From NCBI RefSeq assembly GCF_024273235.1, contig NZ_JANBVH010000015.1, positions 43,174 through 107,173 on the forward strand: a DNA stretch of 64,000 nt, written 5' to 3'. The notes beneath the pieces are model-generated. The model worked only from the letters and a program-made list of their open reading frames with translations. It searched no databases and had not been told where the DNA came from. Of the stretch, positions 8,533 to 17,295 are shown piece by piece. Source of the DNA: Sphingomonas faeni. Lineage in GTDB: Bacteria; Pseudomonadota; Alphaproteobacteria; Sphingomonadales; Sphingomonadaceae. Position 1 is the stretch's first letter. Every line of letters starts with the position of its first letter. The translations under genes were made by a program, and so were the position numbers.

Positions 8533-9192
8533 ATGATGCGAAAAGCTATGAGATCCTGGATCGGCGTTGCTGCGGTTCCGTTCCTGCTTGCCGGGCTGGT
8601 GCAGGCGCAGGATCGGCCACCGCCGCCGCCCAAGGGCGCGCCGCTCTCCGGCCCGATGGCCCCCGCCAGCAAGGATCCCGCGGCGGCACCGGCCGGCACC
8701 TATCATGTCGATCTCGAACATTCGTCGGTCGTCGCGCGGGTCCTGCATCGGGGCCTGTCGTACAACGTGCTTCGCTTCGGCGTGCGCGAGGGAAGCCTGC
8801 GCTGGAACCCGGCCGACCCCGCATCGATCGCACTCGACGTGACGGTCGACGCCAAGCCGTTCTACGCGCCGATCGTCTATAAAATCCTGCCCGAAGGCCC
8901 GCAGTCGCTCAACGTCGCCAAATATCCCGAGGCGCGGTTCGTATCGACCGCGGTCCGCGTGAAAAACGGTGGTCGCGCCGTCGTCGAAGGACGGCTGACC
9001 CTGATGGGGGTGACCAAGCCGGTCGCGATCGAAGCCGAGCTGGTCGGCGTCGGGCAATCGATGGAAGGCGCGCCGATGGTCGGCTTCACCGGCACGATGA
9101 TGGTCGACACCGCCCAGTTCACCCAGCTGCCCATGGCCAGGATGGTCGGCAAGGTGATGGTGATCCTCGATGCGGAATTCCTGAAGCAATGA
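8533..9192 (+). CDS. YceI-family periplasmic protein
   Basis: 219 residues: signal peptide about 1-25 (ending LVQAQ), a Pro-rich linker, then the YceI lipocalin-like domain from AGTYHVDLEHSSVVARV to MVGKVMVILDAEFLK. YceI proteins bind isoprenoids or other hydrophobic ligands in the periplasm. The AKYPEARFVSTAVR and GRLTLMGVTKPV stretches are diagnostic of the family. Its stop overlaps the start of the regulator gene (ATGA), so the two are translationally coupled. Confidence 0.9.
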   Translation: MMRKAMRSWIGVAAVPFLLAGLVQAQDRPPPPPKGAPLSGPMAPASKDPAAAPAGTYHVDLEHSSVVARVLHRGLSYNVLRFGVREGSLRWNPADPASIALDVTVDAKPFYAPIVYKILPEGPQSLNVAKYPEARFVSTAVRVKNGGRAVVEGRLTLMGVTKPVAIEAELVGVGQSMEGAPMVGFTGTMMVDTAQFTQLPMARMVGKVMVILDAEFLKQ

Positions 9193-10598
9193 TGGGCACC
9201 GAACAGCGGCGCATCGAGGGCGTCCCGCATCGCACCGGCACGACGACCGACATCATGTTCGGCACCGGCATGGACGAATTGCTGCGTATCAGCGCCTGCA
9301 TGCTTGGGTCGCAGATCCCGGCGAGCCTTGCCCATCAGGCGGTGCTCGGCATGGAGATGAGCCTGCTTGGGCAGGGCTGGCCCGTCGGTCGGTCGCTGGG
9401 CGCATTGCCGGAAGTGCGGACCCGGCTTGGCCTGGGGCGCCCAGCGTTCCGCGAGGCGATCACGATCCTGGAGGCACGCGGGCTGCTCGACGTTCGGCGC
9501 GGCCCCGGCGGCGGGTTGTTCGTGGCCGCGCCCGCGCTGGAGGACGTGGTCGGCGCGGTGCTGATGTATCTCGCGCTGACCGGCGAGACGTTCGCGCCGA
9601 TCGAGGAGTTTCGCCTGCTGGTGTGGCGGATGATCGTCAACGCGGCGATCCAGCGGCATGTCTCGCTGCCGCCGGCCTGTGCGGCGTCCGGCCAATGGGG
9701 CTTTGCGGTCGATCTTGCGGAGCAGACCGGCAATACGACGATGGTGCTGCTGGCACGACTGGCCGAGATGCTGGTGCAGACGTCGTCGCAGGCGCCTGCC
9801 CCGCCGCGTGATGCCGCGCTCGAGGCCGCCATAAGGCAGGGCGATCTCGCCAAGGCCTTCGATCGACTCGGCGAACTGGCGGGATCGACCGGCCTGGAGG
9901 CGTCGGTCGTGACGCTGGAGGTGGCCGAGCGTGCCTTCTCCCTGTCCGGCCGAAAGTCGGCGATGGCGCTTGCCGCGCGCATGACGCACGAACTGACCCT
10001 GCGCGGCGGTACGCAGGAGGCGGAATGGGAAACCGCGGAACGCCTTGGCTATACCGATGCGGTCGTACGGCAGGCGCGCCGCATCCTGCAGGATTTCGGG
10101 ATCGTTCGCTGCCGGCAGGGCCGCAAGGGCGCCGAACTCGCGCCGCCGGCCGCGCCGACGGGCGTCATCCGCCTGCTCGCGCCGCTGCTGATGGCAGGCG
10201 CCATGTCGGCGTCGGACGAGAAGGAGGCGATCTCGTTCCTGGTCGGCGAGGGATCGGTGATCGCGGCGCGTCGCACCCAGGCCGGGGGCGCCTTGCCTGT
10301 CAGGCGTTTCCCGTCCGCGCCGCTGCCCGACGCATTCGAGGCGCTGACGATCGAAAACCTCCTGCTGGAGCTGAGCGGCAACCCGCTTCTGGCGATCGTC
10401 GTGCGGTCGTTGGGGGTGGCCAGTATCTTCGCCGCCGCCGATCCGCTGCCGCCGTCCGATCTGCGCGACGTGATCGCGATCAACCGTCGTATGCTGCAGG
10501 CGATCGAGGCCGGGGATGTCGGCACGGTCACCATGCTGGCGCGCGTCAAGATGGAACTCATGCAGCAGCCGGCCGACAGCTACCGACAGGTCGCGTGA
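9189..10598 (+). CDS. Double GntR/FadR-type regulator (two winged-helix/C-domain units in one chain)
   Basis: A 469-residue regulator, twice the normal GntR length. The first winged helix (about residues 60-112: LPEVRTRLGLGRPAFREAIT ... GGGLFV) is classic GntR, followed by a helical FCD-like region. A second winged helix follows (about 270-320: AERLGYTDAVVRQARRILQD ... GRKGAEL), then another helical region. Residues 1-30 may carry an extra N-terminal part. One chain could bind two half-sites without dimerising. It overlaps the YceI stop by 4 nt and is likely controlled from element B. Ligand unknown. Confidence 0.8.
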   Translation: MMGTEQRRIEGVPHRTGTTTDIMFGTGMDELLRISACMLGSQIPASLAHQAVLGMEMSLLGQGWPVGRSLGALPEVRTRLGLGRPAFREAITILEARGLLDVRRGPGGGLFVAAPALEDVVGAVLMYLALTGETFAPIEEFRLLVWRMIVNAAIQRHVSLPPACAASGQWGFAVDLAEQTGNTTMVLLARLAEMLVQTSSQAPAPPRDAALEAAIRQGDLAKAFDRLGELAGSTGLEASVVTLEVAERAFSLSGRKSAMALAARMTHELTLRGGTQEAEWETAERLGYTDAVVRQARRILQDFGIVRCRQGRKGAELAPPAAPTGVIRLLAPLLMAGAMSASDEKEAISFLVGEGSVIAARRTQAGGALPVRRFPSAPLPDAFEALTIENLLLELSGNPLLAIVVRSLGVASIFAAADPLPPSDLRDVIAINRRMLQAIEAGDVGTVTMLARVKMELMQQPADSYRQVA

Positions 10599-10924
10599 CG
10601 CGGCGCCGGGAGGGTTGGCGGGAGGCCCACCCGGTGGGCCGGCGGGAGATGATGCAGCTAACTCGCCCCTGCCGGCCATAGTAGCCTCCTCTCTCGAACC
10701 CGTACACGACGACACGGGAACTGGAGGGACTGGGTGAACGTGAGGTCGCAGGGCCGTCTCCGTGCGAGGGGCAAGGGCGAGAGCCGCCACCCCGATCGCG
10801 CGCGGCTTATGTCGCACCCTCTCGGACGAGCCGGGGTTTCTCCAACGCGTCGGCCGCGAGGCATCGCGCCGGGTATCGCCGCGGTTCGGGCGATCCCGGA
10901 CCGACCCCGCCTGTTTGGAGCACT
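10599..10924. other. 326-bp intergenic region
   Basis: Contains a GC-rich palindrome GGCCCACC-C-GGTGGGCC (10624-10640), possibly a weak terminator after the regulator gene. I see no copy of the shared promoter elements, and the short frames here look non-coding. Confidence 0.4.
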
Positions 10925-11335
10925 ATGATGAATGCGTTGAAGGCACCCCGATTTTTGTGGCCGGTCCTGGCCGTGAGCGTCGGTCTCATGGCCTGCCCGG
11001 CGATCGCGCACCATTCCTTCGCGGCGTACGACATGAACCAGACGCTGTCGGCCGAGGGGACTCTCAAGGAGTTTCGCTGGGGCGCACCCCATTCGTCGAT
11101 GGTCCTGATCTACATGGACCGGGGCAAGGAAAAGCAGATGTCGATCGTCAGCGGCAGTCCGCTGATGTTCTCCAAACAGGGGCTCACCCCGCGCGATTTC
11201 AAGCGCGGCGACAAGGTGAAGGTCACCTTCCACCCGAACATCAGCGGTCAGCCCGGCGGCGCGATGGCGAGCGTCAGGCTGTCCAGCGGCAAGAGCTTTT
11301 CGGACACCGAAGCCGCGCGTGCCGGCGGCAATTGA
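10925..11335 (+). CDS. DUF6152 exported protein, module 1
   Basis: 136 residues with a signal peptide to about residue 28 (CPAIA|HH). The mature protein starts HHSFAAYD and continues with EGTLKEFRWGAPHS and GDKVKVTFHP, a small beta-rich domain likely resembling an OB fold (inference). The N-terminal His-His suggests metal or ligand binding but is unproven. The paralogue at 22013 shares HHS-x4-FD, the PHS motif and GDKV-V. It is followed within 11 nt by a GHWEGD-family gene. Function unknown. Confidence 0.8.
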   Translation: MMNALKAPRFLWPVLAVSVGLMACPAIAHHSFAAYDMNQTLSAEGTLKEFRWGAPHSSMVLIYMDRGKEKQMSIVSGSPLMFSKQGLTPRDFKRGDKVKVTFHPNISGQPGGAMASVRLSSGKSFSDTEAARAGGN

Positions 11336-11346
11336 AAGTTTTCGAC

Positions 11347-12084
11347 ATGGCGATTGATCCCAGGATGATCCGGCTCACCGTGCGCACCGCCTTGGCGGGC
11401 GCGGTATTGGGTCTCGCGGGCGCGGCCTCCGCCCAGTCGGCGCCGCCTATGGGCGCGAACCTGGAAGGTGTCTGGAAAATCGCGACGCCAACCACGACGC
11501 TCAAGCCGATCTCCGGTGCGGTGCCGTTCACCGCGGAGGGGCGCAAGGCGTATGACGCGAACAAGGCGCTGAGGGCGCAGGGCAAGTTCGACGATTACGA
11601 CATCACGCTCGCGCGCTGCTCCAACCCCGGCGTGCCGCGGCTCGCGCTGACGCCGATGCGGTTCAAGATCTGGAACCGGCAGGGCGTCGTGACCTTCGAC
11701 TATGAGTGGAACCGTGCGCTCCGCCAGATCAACGTCGGCGTGCCGCCGCAGCCGGATTTGATGGGGCAGGGCCTCGTGCCGACGATGACCGGCAAGTCGA
11801 AGGGGCATTGGGAGGGCGATACCCTGGTCTCGGTGATGCAGGGCGGATCGGATCGCACCCTGATCGACGATCTCGTGCCGCACGGCTACGACCTGAAGGT
11901 CACCGAGCGCTATCGCCTGGTCGATGCGAACACGCTCGAGGACCGCATCACGGTCGAGGATCCGGTGTTCTTCACCCAGCCCTGGACGTCGGTCGTGACC
12001 TACAAGCGGCAACCCGACGCCATCTTCGCCGAGGACGTGTGCCTCGATCGGCTTGCCGCGAAGCAGCCGGCGTTTGCCAAGTGA
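11347..12084 (+). CDS. Exported 'GHWEGD' family protein, paralogue 1
   Basis: 245 residues with a signal peptide to about residue 29 (GAASAQ). The order LEGVWK, PFTAEGRKAYD, CSNPGVP (Cys91), GHWEGDTLVSV, ERYRLVDANTLEDRITVEDP, FTQPW, AEDVC (Cys232) is shared with the proteins at 12117 and 22449. Two invariant cysteines suggest a disulfide. I know of no biochemical function for this family. Just 11 nt separate it from the DUF6152 gene. Start ATG 11347 chosen because the signal peptide follows directly. Confidence 0.75.
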   Translation: MAIDPRMIRLTVRTALAGAVLGLAGAASAQSAPPMGANLEGVWKIATPTTTLKPISGAVPFTAEGRKAYDANKALRAQGKFDDYDITLARCSNPGVPRLALTPMRFKIWNRQGVVTFDYEWNRALRQINVGVPPQPDLMGQGLVPTMTGKSKGHWEGDTLVSVMQGGSDRTLIDDLVPHGYDLKVTERYRLVDANTLEDRITVEDPVFFTQPWTSVVTYKRQPDAIFAEDVCLDRLAAKQPAFAK

Positions 12085-12116
12085 CGCGGTCGCAATCTGA
12101 TCTGGAGCCTATCCGT

Positions 12117-13067
12117 ATGACGACCCGCTTCCCGTTACCCGTCACGATGCGCGGGCCGATCGCTGCGGCCACCGCGCTGATGCTGGCAGTGACGCCTGCG
12201 TCCGCGCACGCGCAGCAGGGCCCGCCCGGTGGCCAGATGCAACTCCCGCCGGGTGCTTCGGGTGGTCCGCCACCCGGTGCGCCGACCGGGCCGGTGTTGA
12301 CGGAAGCGCAGAAGATCGTTGCTGCCCTGCCACCGCCGGGGCCGGGCCTGATACCGCCGCGACCGCCATTGCCCGCCGATGCGGTCATGCCGAGTGCGGA
12401 CCCGCGCGACCTGCAAGGCACCTGGGTCAACAACCAGCCGCTCCAGTTCCGCTCGCAGCGCGACATGTACGGTGCGCTCGCGCCCTATACGATGGCCGGC
12501 GCCAAGGTCCTGTCGCGTCGCGTGATGTCGCTAAAGGCCGGCAAGCCGTTCATCAACGCGTCGGCGATCTGCCGTCCGCCGGGGCCGCAATGGCAGCGCG
12601 ACCTGAACTTCCCGTTCTCGATCGTCCAGGACAAGGATCATGTCGAGGTCCTGTTCGAGGAATATCACGGCCGCTGGTATATCTCGCTCGATCCGCAGGG
12701 CGTGCCGCTGCCGACGCAGAAGCAATATATGGGTCGCTCGGTCGGGCATTGGGACGGCGGTACGCTCGTCGTCGAGACGACCGACTTCAAGCAGCCGATC
12801 TGGCTCGACGTCGACGGGACGCCGCTGTCGGCGAACGGCAAGCTGATCCAGCGGATGCGCAAGGTGAGCGACGCCGGCCGCGTGCCGTTCCTCGAGGTGG
12901 TCACGACGATCGTCGACCCGACCTATTATACCGCGCCATGGTCGATCGTGCGGACCTTTGGCTGGGCGCCGCACCAGGCGGTGTTCGCCGAGTATAATTG
13001 CGAAGAACAGGTCGGCGATCCGAGCGTCAGTGCCGATGCCGGGCTCGTTCCCGAACCACAGGACTGA
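12117..13067 (+). CDS. Exported 'GHWEGD' family protein, paralogue 2
   Basis: 316 residues: signal peptide to about residue 33, a Pro/Gly-rich linker (about 35-98), then the domain LQGTWVNN, CRPPGPQ (Cys152), FEEYHGRWYISL, GHWDGGTLVVET, RMRKVSDAGRVP, DPTYYTAPW and AEYNC (Cys295). It has the same cysteine pair and order as paralogues 1 and 3. The Pro/Gly linker is also present in paralogue 3 and suggests an extended tether in the periplasm (inference). Function unknown. Confidence 0.75.
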   Translation: MTTRFPLPVTMRGPIAAATALMLAVTPASAHAQQGPPGGQMQLPPGASGGPPPGAPTGPVLTEAQKIVAALPPPGPGLIPPRPPLPADAVMPSADPRDLQGTWVNNQPLQFRSQRDMYGALAPYTMAGAKVLSRRVMSLKAGKPFINASAICRPPGPQWQRDLNFPFSIVQDKDHVEVLFEEYHGRWYISLDPQGVPLPTQKQYMGRSVGHWDGGTLVVETTDFKQPIWLDVDGTPLSANGKLIQRMRKVSDAGRVPFLEVVTTIVDPTYYTAPWSIVRTFGWAPHQAVFAEYNCEEQVGDPSVSADAGLVPEPQD

Positions 13068-13093
13068 TCGTCGTGCGCACGCCAGGAGACGTC

Positions 13094-13642
13094 ATGCGGA
13101 AGAGTATCTGGAAGTCGGTCGGCATATCTTGTGCCGCGATGCTGGCGGTAGCGTCGCCAGCGTTTGCCCATGACCCGAAGTCGGAGGCGGCGAACAAGAA
13201 GATCGTGCTCGACTTCTACCAGGCGTTGAACGCCGCGGATGCGACGGGCACGACCAAGGCCCGGATCCAGGGGATCGCGGAGAAATATCTCAGCCCGGAT
13301 TACGTGCAGCATGCGGCGTCGTTAGTCGATATGCCGGGACCGGGGACCGCGCGCGACAAGCTGGTCCGGATGTTCCAGGGCATGCCGGCGATGAAGCCGA
13401 TGCCCGCGCCCAAGACGATTGCGGTCATGGCCGAGGGCGACCGCGTCATGATGCTGACCGCGCGCGAGATGCCGGACCCCGCGACAGGGCAGCTGAAACA
13501 AGCCTATATCTTCAACATGTTCCGCGTTCGGGACAACAAGCTGGTCGAGCATTGGGATGTCGGCACGCCGACCATGCCGTCGCCCGGCGCCGGTACGCTG
13601 ACCATGCCGTCTCCGGGCGCCGGCGCGCCGCCCAGCCAGTAG
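13094..13642 (+). CDS. Exported SnoaL/NTF2-like protein, module 1
   Basis: 182 residues. A signal peptide (to about residue 26, SPAFA|HD) precedes a SnoaL-like alpha+beta cone domain: VLDFYQALNAAD, IAEKYLSPDYVQH and FNMFRVRDNKLVEHWDV, close to predicted aldol-type SnoaL-like proteins. The C-terminal tail carries a tandem TPTMPSPGAG / TLTMPSPGAG repeat. Such folds serve as isomerases, cyclases or binding proteins. The start at ATG 13094 has CAGGAGAC upstream. It closes exported module 1. Confidence 0.75.
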   Translation: MRKSIWKSVGISCAAMLAVASPAFAHDPKSEAANKKIVLDFYQALNAADATGTTKARIQGIAEKYLSPDYVQHAASLVDMPGPGTARDKLVRMFQGMPAMKPMPAPKTIAVMAEGDRVMMLTAREMPDPATGQLKQAYIFNMFRVRDNKLVEHWDVGTPTMPSPGAGTLTMPSPGAGAPPSQ

Positions 13643-13748
13643 CGCGGCACGCCCGCGGCAGCGCGTCGGTCATCAAGCGAGGCTGGGGGCTTTCCGGAGG
13701 AGGCGTTCCGGGATTCCCTGGCACGCGCAAGTCTTAGGATAGCAGATC

Positions 13749-14237
13749 ATGTCACTCCAATCGTTTGCCAGTCATCTGTACGGCACGCCGATCAGCACGG
13801 CGATCCGCGAGACCAGCTGGATCATCCCGGCGGTGCAGAGCGTCCACATCATCGCGATCGCGGGCGTGGTCGGCGCGGCGATCGTGATGGACCTGCGGCT
13901 GGCGGGCGTGCTGGCGACCGACGAGACGCCGCGCGCGGTCGTGAAGCGGCATCTGCCGTGGATGTGGTCGTCGCTGGCGCTGTTGCTGACGAGCGGGTTC
14001 GTGCTCGGTCTCGGCGAGCCGTACCGCGTGCTGATGAACGCGGTGTTCTGGGTCAAGATGGCGCTAGTGCTGACCGGTTTCACGCTGACGTTGCTGTTCC
14101 GCTACCCGATCCTCCACCCCGACTACCGGATCGAGCATGCGCGCGCCGCCGCGCTGATCAAGCCGCTCGCCTGGGCGTCGCTCGCGATCTGGGTGGTCGT
14201 GGTCTTCTGCGGTCGCTGGATCGCCTACTATCAATGA
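13749..14237 (+). CDS. DUF6644-family integral membrane protein, copy 2A
   Basis: 162-residue twin of the protein at 850, with VKMALVLTG in place of VKMAMVVTG. It has the same four-helix membrane layout and the same 28-nt gap to its partner. It follows exported module 1 by 106 nt, which ties this membrane pair physically to the DUF6152/GHWEGD/SnoaL genes. Function unknown. Confidence 0.8.
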   Translation: MSLQSFASHLYGTPISTAIRETSWIIPAVQSVHIIAIAGVVGAAIVMDLRLAGVLATDETPRAVVKRHLPWMWSSLALLLTSGFVLGLGEPYRVLMNAVFWVKMALVLTGFTLTLLFRYPILHPDYRIEHARAAALIKPLAWASLAIWVVVVFCGRWIAYYQ

Positions 14238-14265
14238 TTCCCGCTATTTTTCCGGAGACGATGCC

Positions 14266-14781
14266 ATGATGCCGGACACTGCGCCGCCCAACGCGCTGAT
14301 GCAGATGCTGTACGAGTCGACGATCGGGACGACGATCCGCGAGAGCGCGACGCTGTTCCCGTGGATCGAGAGCGTCCACGTGCTGATGATCGCGGCGGTG
14401 GTCGGCACGATCGCGATCGTCGACCTGCGGCTGATCGGGGTGGCGTCGCACCGTCGCGGCGCGCGCCAGCTGATCCTCGACATGCTGCCCTTCACCTGGG
14501 TCGCGTTCGTGCTGGCGGTGATCTCGGGGACGTTGCTCTTCCTGTCGAACGCGACCGGCTATTTCCAGAGCATGCCGTTCCGCTTCAAGCTGCTGACAAT
14601 CCTGATCGCGGGCATCAACATGGCGATCTTCCACATCACCGCGTACCGCAAGATCGGCGACTGGGACGACCAGCTGCCGACGCCGCGCGCCGCCAAGATC
14701 GCCGGGTTCAGCTCGCTGACGCTGTGGCTGGTGATCGTCTTCCTCGGCCGCTGGATCGGATATTCCTACCCGCTGGCCTGA
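14266..14781 (+). CDS. DUF6644-family integral membrane protein, copy 2B
   Basis: 171-residue twin of the protein at 1367, differing at Thr5, Arg63 and one Arg-to-Lys change. It is an about four-helix membrane protein paralogous to 2A. The repeat stops at its stop codon, and 22 nt downstream lies promoter element C for the next unit. Confidence 0.8.
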   Translation: MMPDTAPPNALMQMLYESTIGTTIRESATLFPWIESVHVLMIAAVVGTIAIVDLRLIGVASHRRGARQLILDMLPFTWVAFVLAVISGTLLFLSNATGYFQSMPFRFKLLTILIAGINMAIFHITAYRKIGDWDDQLPTPRAAKIAGFSSLTLWLVIVFLGRWIGYSYPLA

Positions 14782-14802
14782 AGGCCGACGGGCGCATATA
14801 GG

Positions 14803-14838
14803 TTGACCATTCCGATCAAATATGACTATGTAGTTCAA
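14803..14838 (+). promoter_or_regulatory. Shared promoter/operator element, copy C (dioxygenase operon)
   Basis: TTGACC, CAAATATGACT at offset 14 and TAGTTCA at offset 28, as in copies A and B; -10-like TATGTA. It lies 105 nt before the dioxygenase gene. Confidence 0.6.
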
Positions 14839-14942
14839 TAAATGCACGGCGTGGAAACGGTCGCATGTGTCGCCGTTCACGCCCGAACATCAATATCCCG
14901 CCCGCTCGAAATGAAGCGGCGGGACCGCGGAGTGGATGATCG

Positions 14943-15893
14943 ATGAGCATCGCGAAAGCAGTCGACGTGGCCTATGTGCGCTTCAGCGCGCCGGACCTCG
15001 CGAAGATGCAGAACTTCCTGCTGGATTTCGGCATGGTCGACTCGGTGGCCGAGCAGGCGCCGGATCGCCTGTACATGCGCGGCACCGGTCGTGCGCCGTT
15101 CGTGCATGCGACCGAACTCGGCGAACCGGGCTTCAAGGCGCTGGGGATCTGGGTGCGCGATCGCGCCGATCTCGAGGCGCTGGCGGCGCATGACGGAGCC
15201 GCGGTCGAGCCTCTCGATGCACCCGGCGGCGGGCTCGTCGTTCGGCTCACCGACCCGGACGGTTTCCTGATCGAGGCGGTCGCCGAGCAGGAGACGCTGC
15301 CGCAGGTCGAGCGCACTTTGCCGTATCCGATGCCGTGGAACCATGCCGGCGAACATCCGCGCATCGGCAGCTTCCGTCGCGTCCGGCAGGGGGCGTCGCA
15401 CGTCCAGCGGCTCGGTCACTGCGTGCTCGGCGTCTCCAATTTCCGGCAGTCCGAGCAATGGTACAAGGCGCGGTTCGGATTCGTCACCTCGGACGAGATC
15501 CAGCCCGAGCCGGGTGTCGCGATCGGTGCCTTCATGCGCGCGGACCGCGGCGACGAGCCGTGCGATCACCATACTATATTCCTGTTCGAGCCGCCCAAGG
15601 GCCTGCCAGAATTCATGCACTCGGCGTTCGAGGTGGCGGATGTCGATGACCTGATGGCCGGGCACGACTTCCTGATCCAGGCGGGCTGGCATCAGCATTG
15701 GGGCGTCGGGCGTCACATCCTCGGTAGCCAGATCTTCGATTACTGGAATGATCCCTGGGGTCATGAGATCGAGCACTGGACCGATGGCGACCAGCTGCGC
15801 ACGGCCGACGGCGGCGGGATCGCGGGTCTCGACCAGTTGCTCGGCGGGCAGTGGGGACCACCCAACCCGGTGCTCGAGACGCTCGGAAAATAA
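14943..15893 (+). CDS. VOC-family extradiol-type ring-cleavage dioxygenase
   Basis: 316 residues, two VOC (glyoxalase-fold) modules: N-terminal about 8-130, C-terminal about 155-285. The C-terminal module keeps a likely Fe(II) triad: His159 (LGHCVL), His226 (MHSAFEV) and Glu275 (GHEIEHW), plus His209/210 (CDHHT) where BphC-type enzymes have the acid-base histidine. Expected reaction: O2-dependent meta-cleavage of a catechol. It probably follows the MhpA-like hydroxylase, since both genes share the same promoter element. The exact catechol is unknown. Confidence 0.85.
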   Translation: MSIAKAVDVAYVRFSAPDLAKMQNFLLDFGMVDSVAEQAPDRLYMRGTGRAPFVHATELGEPGFKALGIWVRDRADLEALAAHDGAAVEPLDAPGGGLVVRLTDPDGFLIEAVAEQETLPQVERTLPYPMPWNHAGEHPRIGSFRRVRQGASHVQRLGHCVLGVSNFRQSEQWYKARFGFVTSDEIQPEPGVAIGAFMRADRGDEPCDHHTIFLFEPPKGLPEFMHSAFEVADVDDLMAGHDFLIQAGWHQHWGVGRHILGSQIFDYWNDPWGHEIEHWTDGDQLRTADGGGIAGLDQLLGGQWGPPNPVLETLGK

Positions 15894-15984
15894 CGCGCAG
15901 CGCCGTGGCGGGGCTTTGGTCTCGCGGCGGCGCGGTCGTCATACTGCGCCCGTGACGGGCCATTCTTCATAAAGGACTGCCGCC

Positions 15985-16809
15985 ATGCCGGTCGTATTGA
16001 TTACCGGTTGCAGCTCGGGCTTCGGCGAGGCGATGGCCGTTGCGTTTGCCGAGCGCGGCTATCAGGTCGTCGCGACGATGCGTCGTCCGGAGGGTGCTTC
16101 GGCGCGGCTCAAGGCGCTGGCGAGCGCGAAGCCGACCGATGTCGCGATCGCGCCGCTCGACGTCACCGACGCCGCGATGCGGCAGGCGACGATCGAATTC
16201 GTGGTGTCGCAGTTCGGGCGGATCGACGTTCTCGTCAACAATGCCGGCGTCGGCGCGCGCGGTTCGGTCGAGGATACCCCCGACAGCCAGTGGCGCGCGA
16301 TGTTCGAAACGAACCTGTTCGGCCCGCTCGACCTGATCCGGCTCGTGCTGCCGATCATGCGCGCGCAGGGCGCGGGGCGGATCATCAACGTGACGTCCGT
16401 TGCGGCGCTGATGAAAACGCCGTTCATGGGCGCCTATTGCGCGAGCAAGCATGCGCTCGACACTGCGACCGCGGCGCTCAACATCGAAACGCGGAGCTTC
16501 GGCGTGCAGGTGGTCAGCGTCATGCCCGGACCGTTCCAGACAGCCTTGCCGCAAAAGTCGCTCGATCGCGTGGCGAGTGCGCCGTACGCGGCGGCGGCGG
16601 GGGCGTTCAATCGCAACTTCGATGGGCTGGAGGCCAAGGCGCCCGAGGACATCACGCCGGTGGTGACCGCGGTGCTGGCGGCGGCGACCGATGCCGAGCC
16701 GATGCTGCGCTATACCGCGGGCGCCGAGGTCGTGCCGATCCTGCCGCCGATCCTCCAGGCGCTTGCGCCGATGGAGAAGATCGGCCTGCATCTGACCGGG
16801 CAGGGGTGA
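15985..16809 (+). CDS. Short-chain dehydrogenase/reductase (classical SDR)
   Basis: 274 residues, NAD(P)-binding TGCSSGFG (7-14), NNAG, and catalytic Tyr151-x3-Lys155 (YCASK). A basic residue early in beta2 (RRPEG) hints at NADP(H) preference. It resembles SDRs acting on hydroxy or keto groups of aromatic or alicyclic intermediates; substrate unassigned. It lies 91 nt after the dioxygenase gene, and its TGA overlaps the next gene's GTG. Confidence 0.85.
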   Translation: MPVVLITGCSSGFGEAMAVAFAERGYQVVATMRRPEGASARLKALASAKPTDVAIAPLDVTDAAMRQATIEFVVSQFGRIDVLVNNAGVGARGSVEDTPDSQWRAMFETNLFGPLDLIRLVLPIMRAQGAGRIINVTSVAALMKTPFMGAYCASKHALDTATAALNIETRSFGVQVVSVMPGPFQTALPQKSLDRVASAPYAAAAGAFNRNFDGLEAKAPEDITPVVTAVLAAATDAEPMLRYTAGAEVVPILPPILQALAPMEKIGLHLTGQG

Positions 16810-17294
16810 CTTTAGGCCCCGATCGCCGCGCGCTCCTGCTCGGCGCGGCGGCGTTGGTGCCGTTACCCGCCTTGGCGATCCCGTCCGCCACGCGGTTCGA
16901 TCGCGCCGCCTATGATCGCTACATCGGTCTTATGAATGCAGGCGACCTGCGTTTCGTCGATTATTATGCGGACGACATCCGGTTCGTGATGAACATCCGT
17001 GGCCGCGCCGCCGTGCTCGAATTCTATGCGCGCCAGCGACCTTACGTGAAGGAGCGGCTCGACGTGACGTTCTTCTGTTCGGACCGCACCGGGGCGGCGG
17101 CCGAAGTGCGGAGCGAGGTGCGGTGCATCAAGGACTGCGCGGACACGACGATCTTCGGGCGTCGGCTGAAGGCCGGCGAGGTCCAGACGATCCGCGGCTG
17201 CCTGCTCTATGGGCTGGATGCGCGGGGGCTGATCGCCGAGATCAAAGGGCCCCCGCCGGAAATCCTGCAACCCTGGCGGGTCGCCGCATCCTAA
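16806..17294 (+). CDS. NTF2/SnoaL-like protein with possible Tat signal
   Basis: 162 residues. GTG at 16806 overlaps the SDR stop (GTGA) and has CAGGGG just before it. The N-terminus DRRALLLGAAALVPLPALA looks like a twin-arginine or Sec signal, so the protein is probably periplasmic. The body (YDRYIGLMNAGDLRFVDYYA and DIRFVMNIRGRAAVLEFY) fits a nuclear-transport-factor-2-like fold. It is the third such protein in the cluster (others at 13094 and 23436). Function unknown. Confidence 0.7.
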   Translation: MTLGPDRRALLLGAAALVPLPALAIPSATRFDRAAYDRYIGLMNAGDLRFVDYYADDIRFVMNIRGRAAVLEFYARQRPYVKERLDVTFFCSDRTGAAAEVRSEVRCIKDCADTTIFGRRLKAGEVQTIRGCLLYGLDARGLIAEIKGPPPEILQPWRVAAS

Positions 17295-17295
17295 C

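Larger units (their letters stand above)
13724..14781 (+). repeat. Direct repeat copy 2 (DUF6644 gene pair)
   Basis: Second copy of the 825-1882 block, offset 12899, with matching 5' leader and genes. Both copies are intact, and most differences are silent or conservative. Confidence 0.9.
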
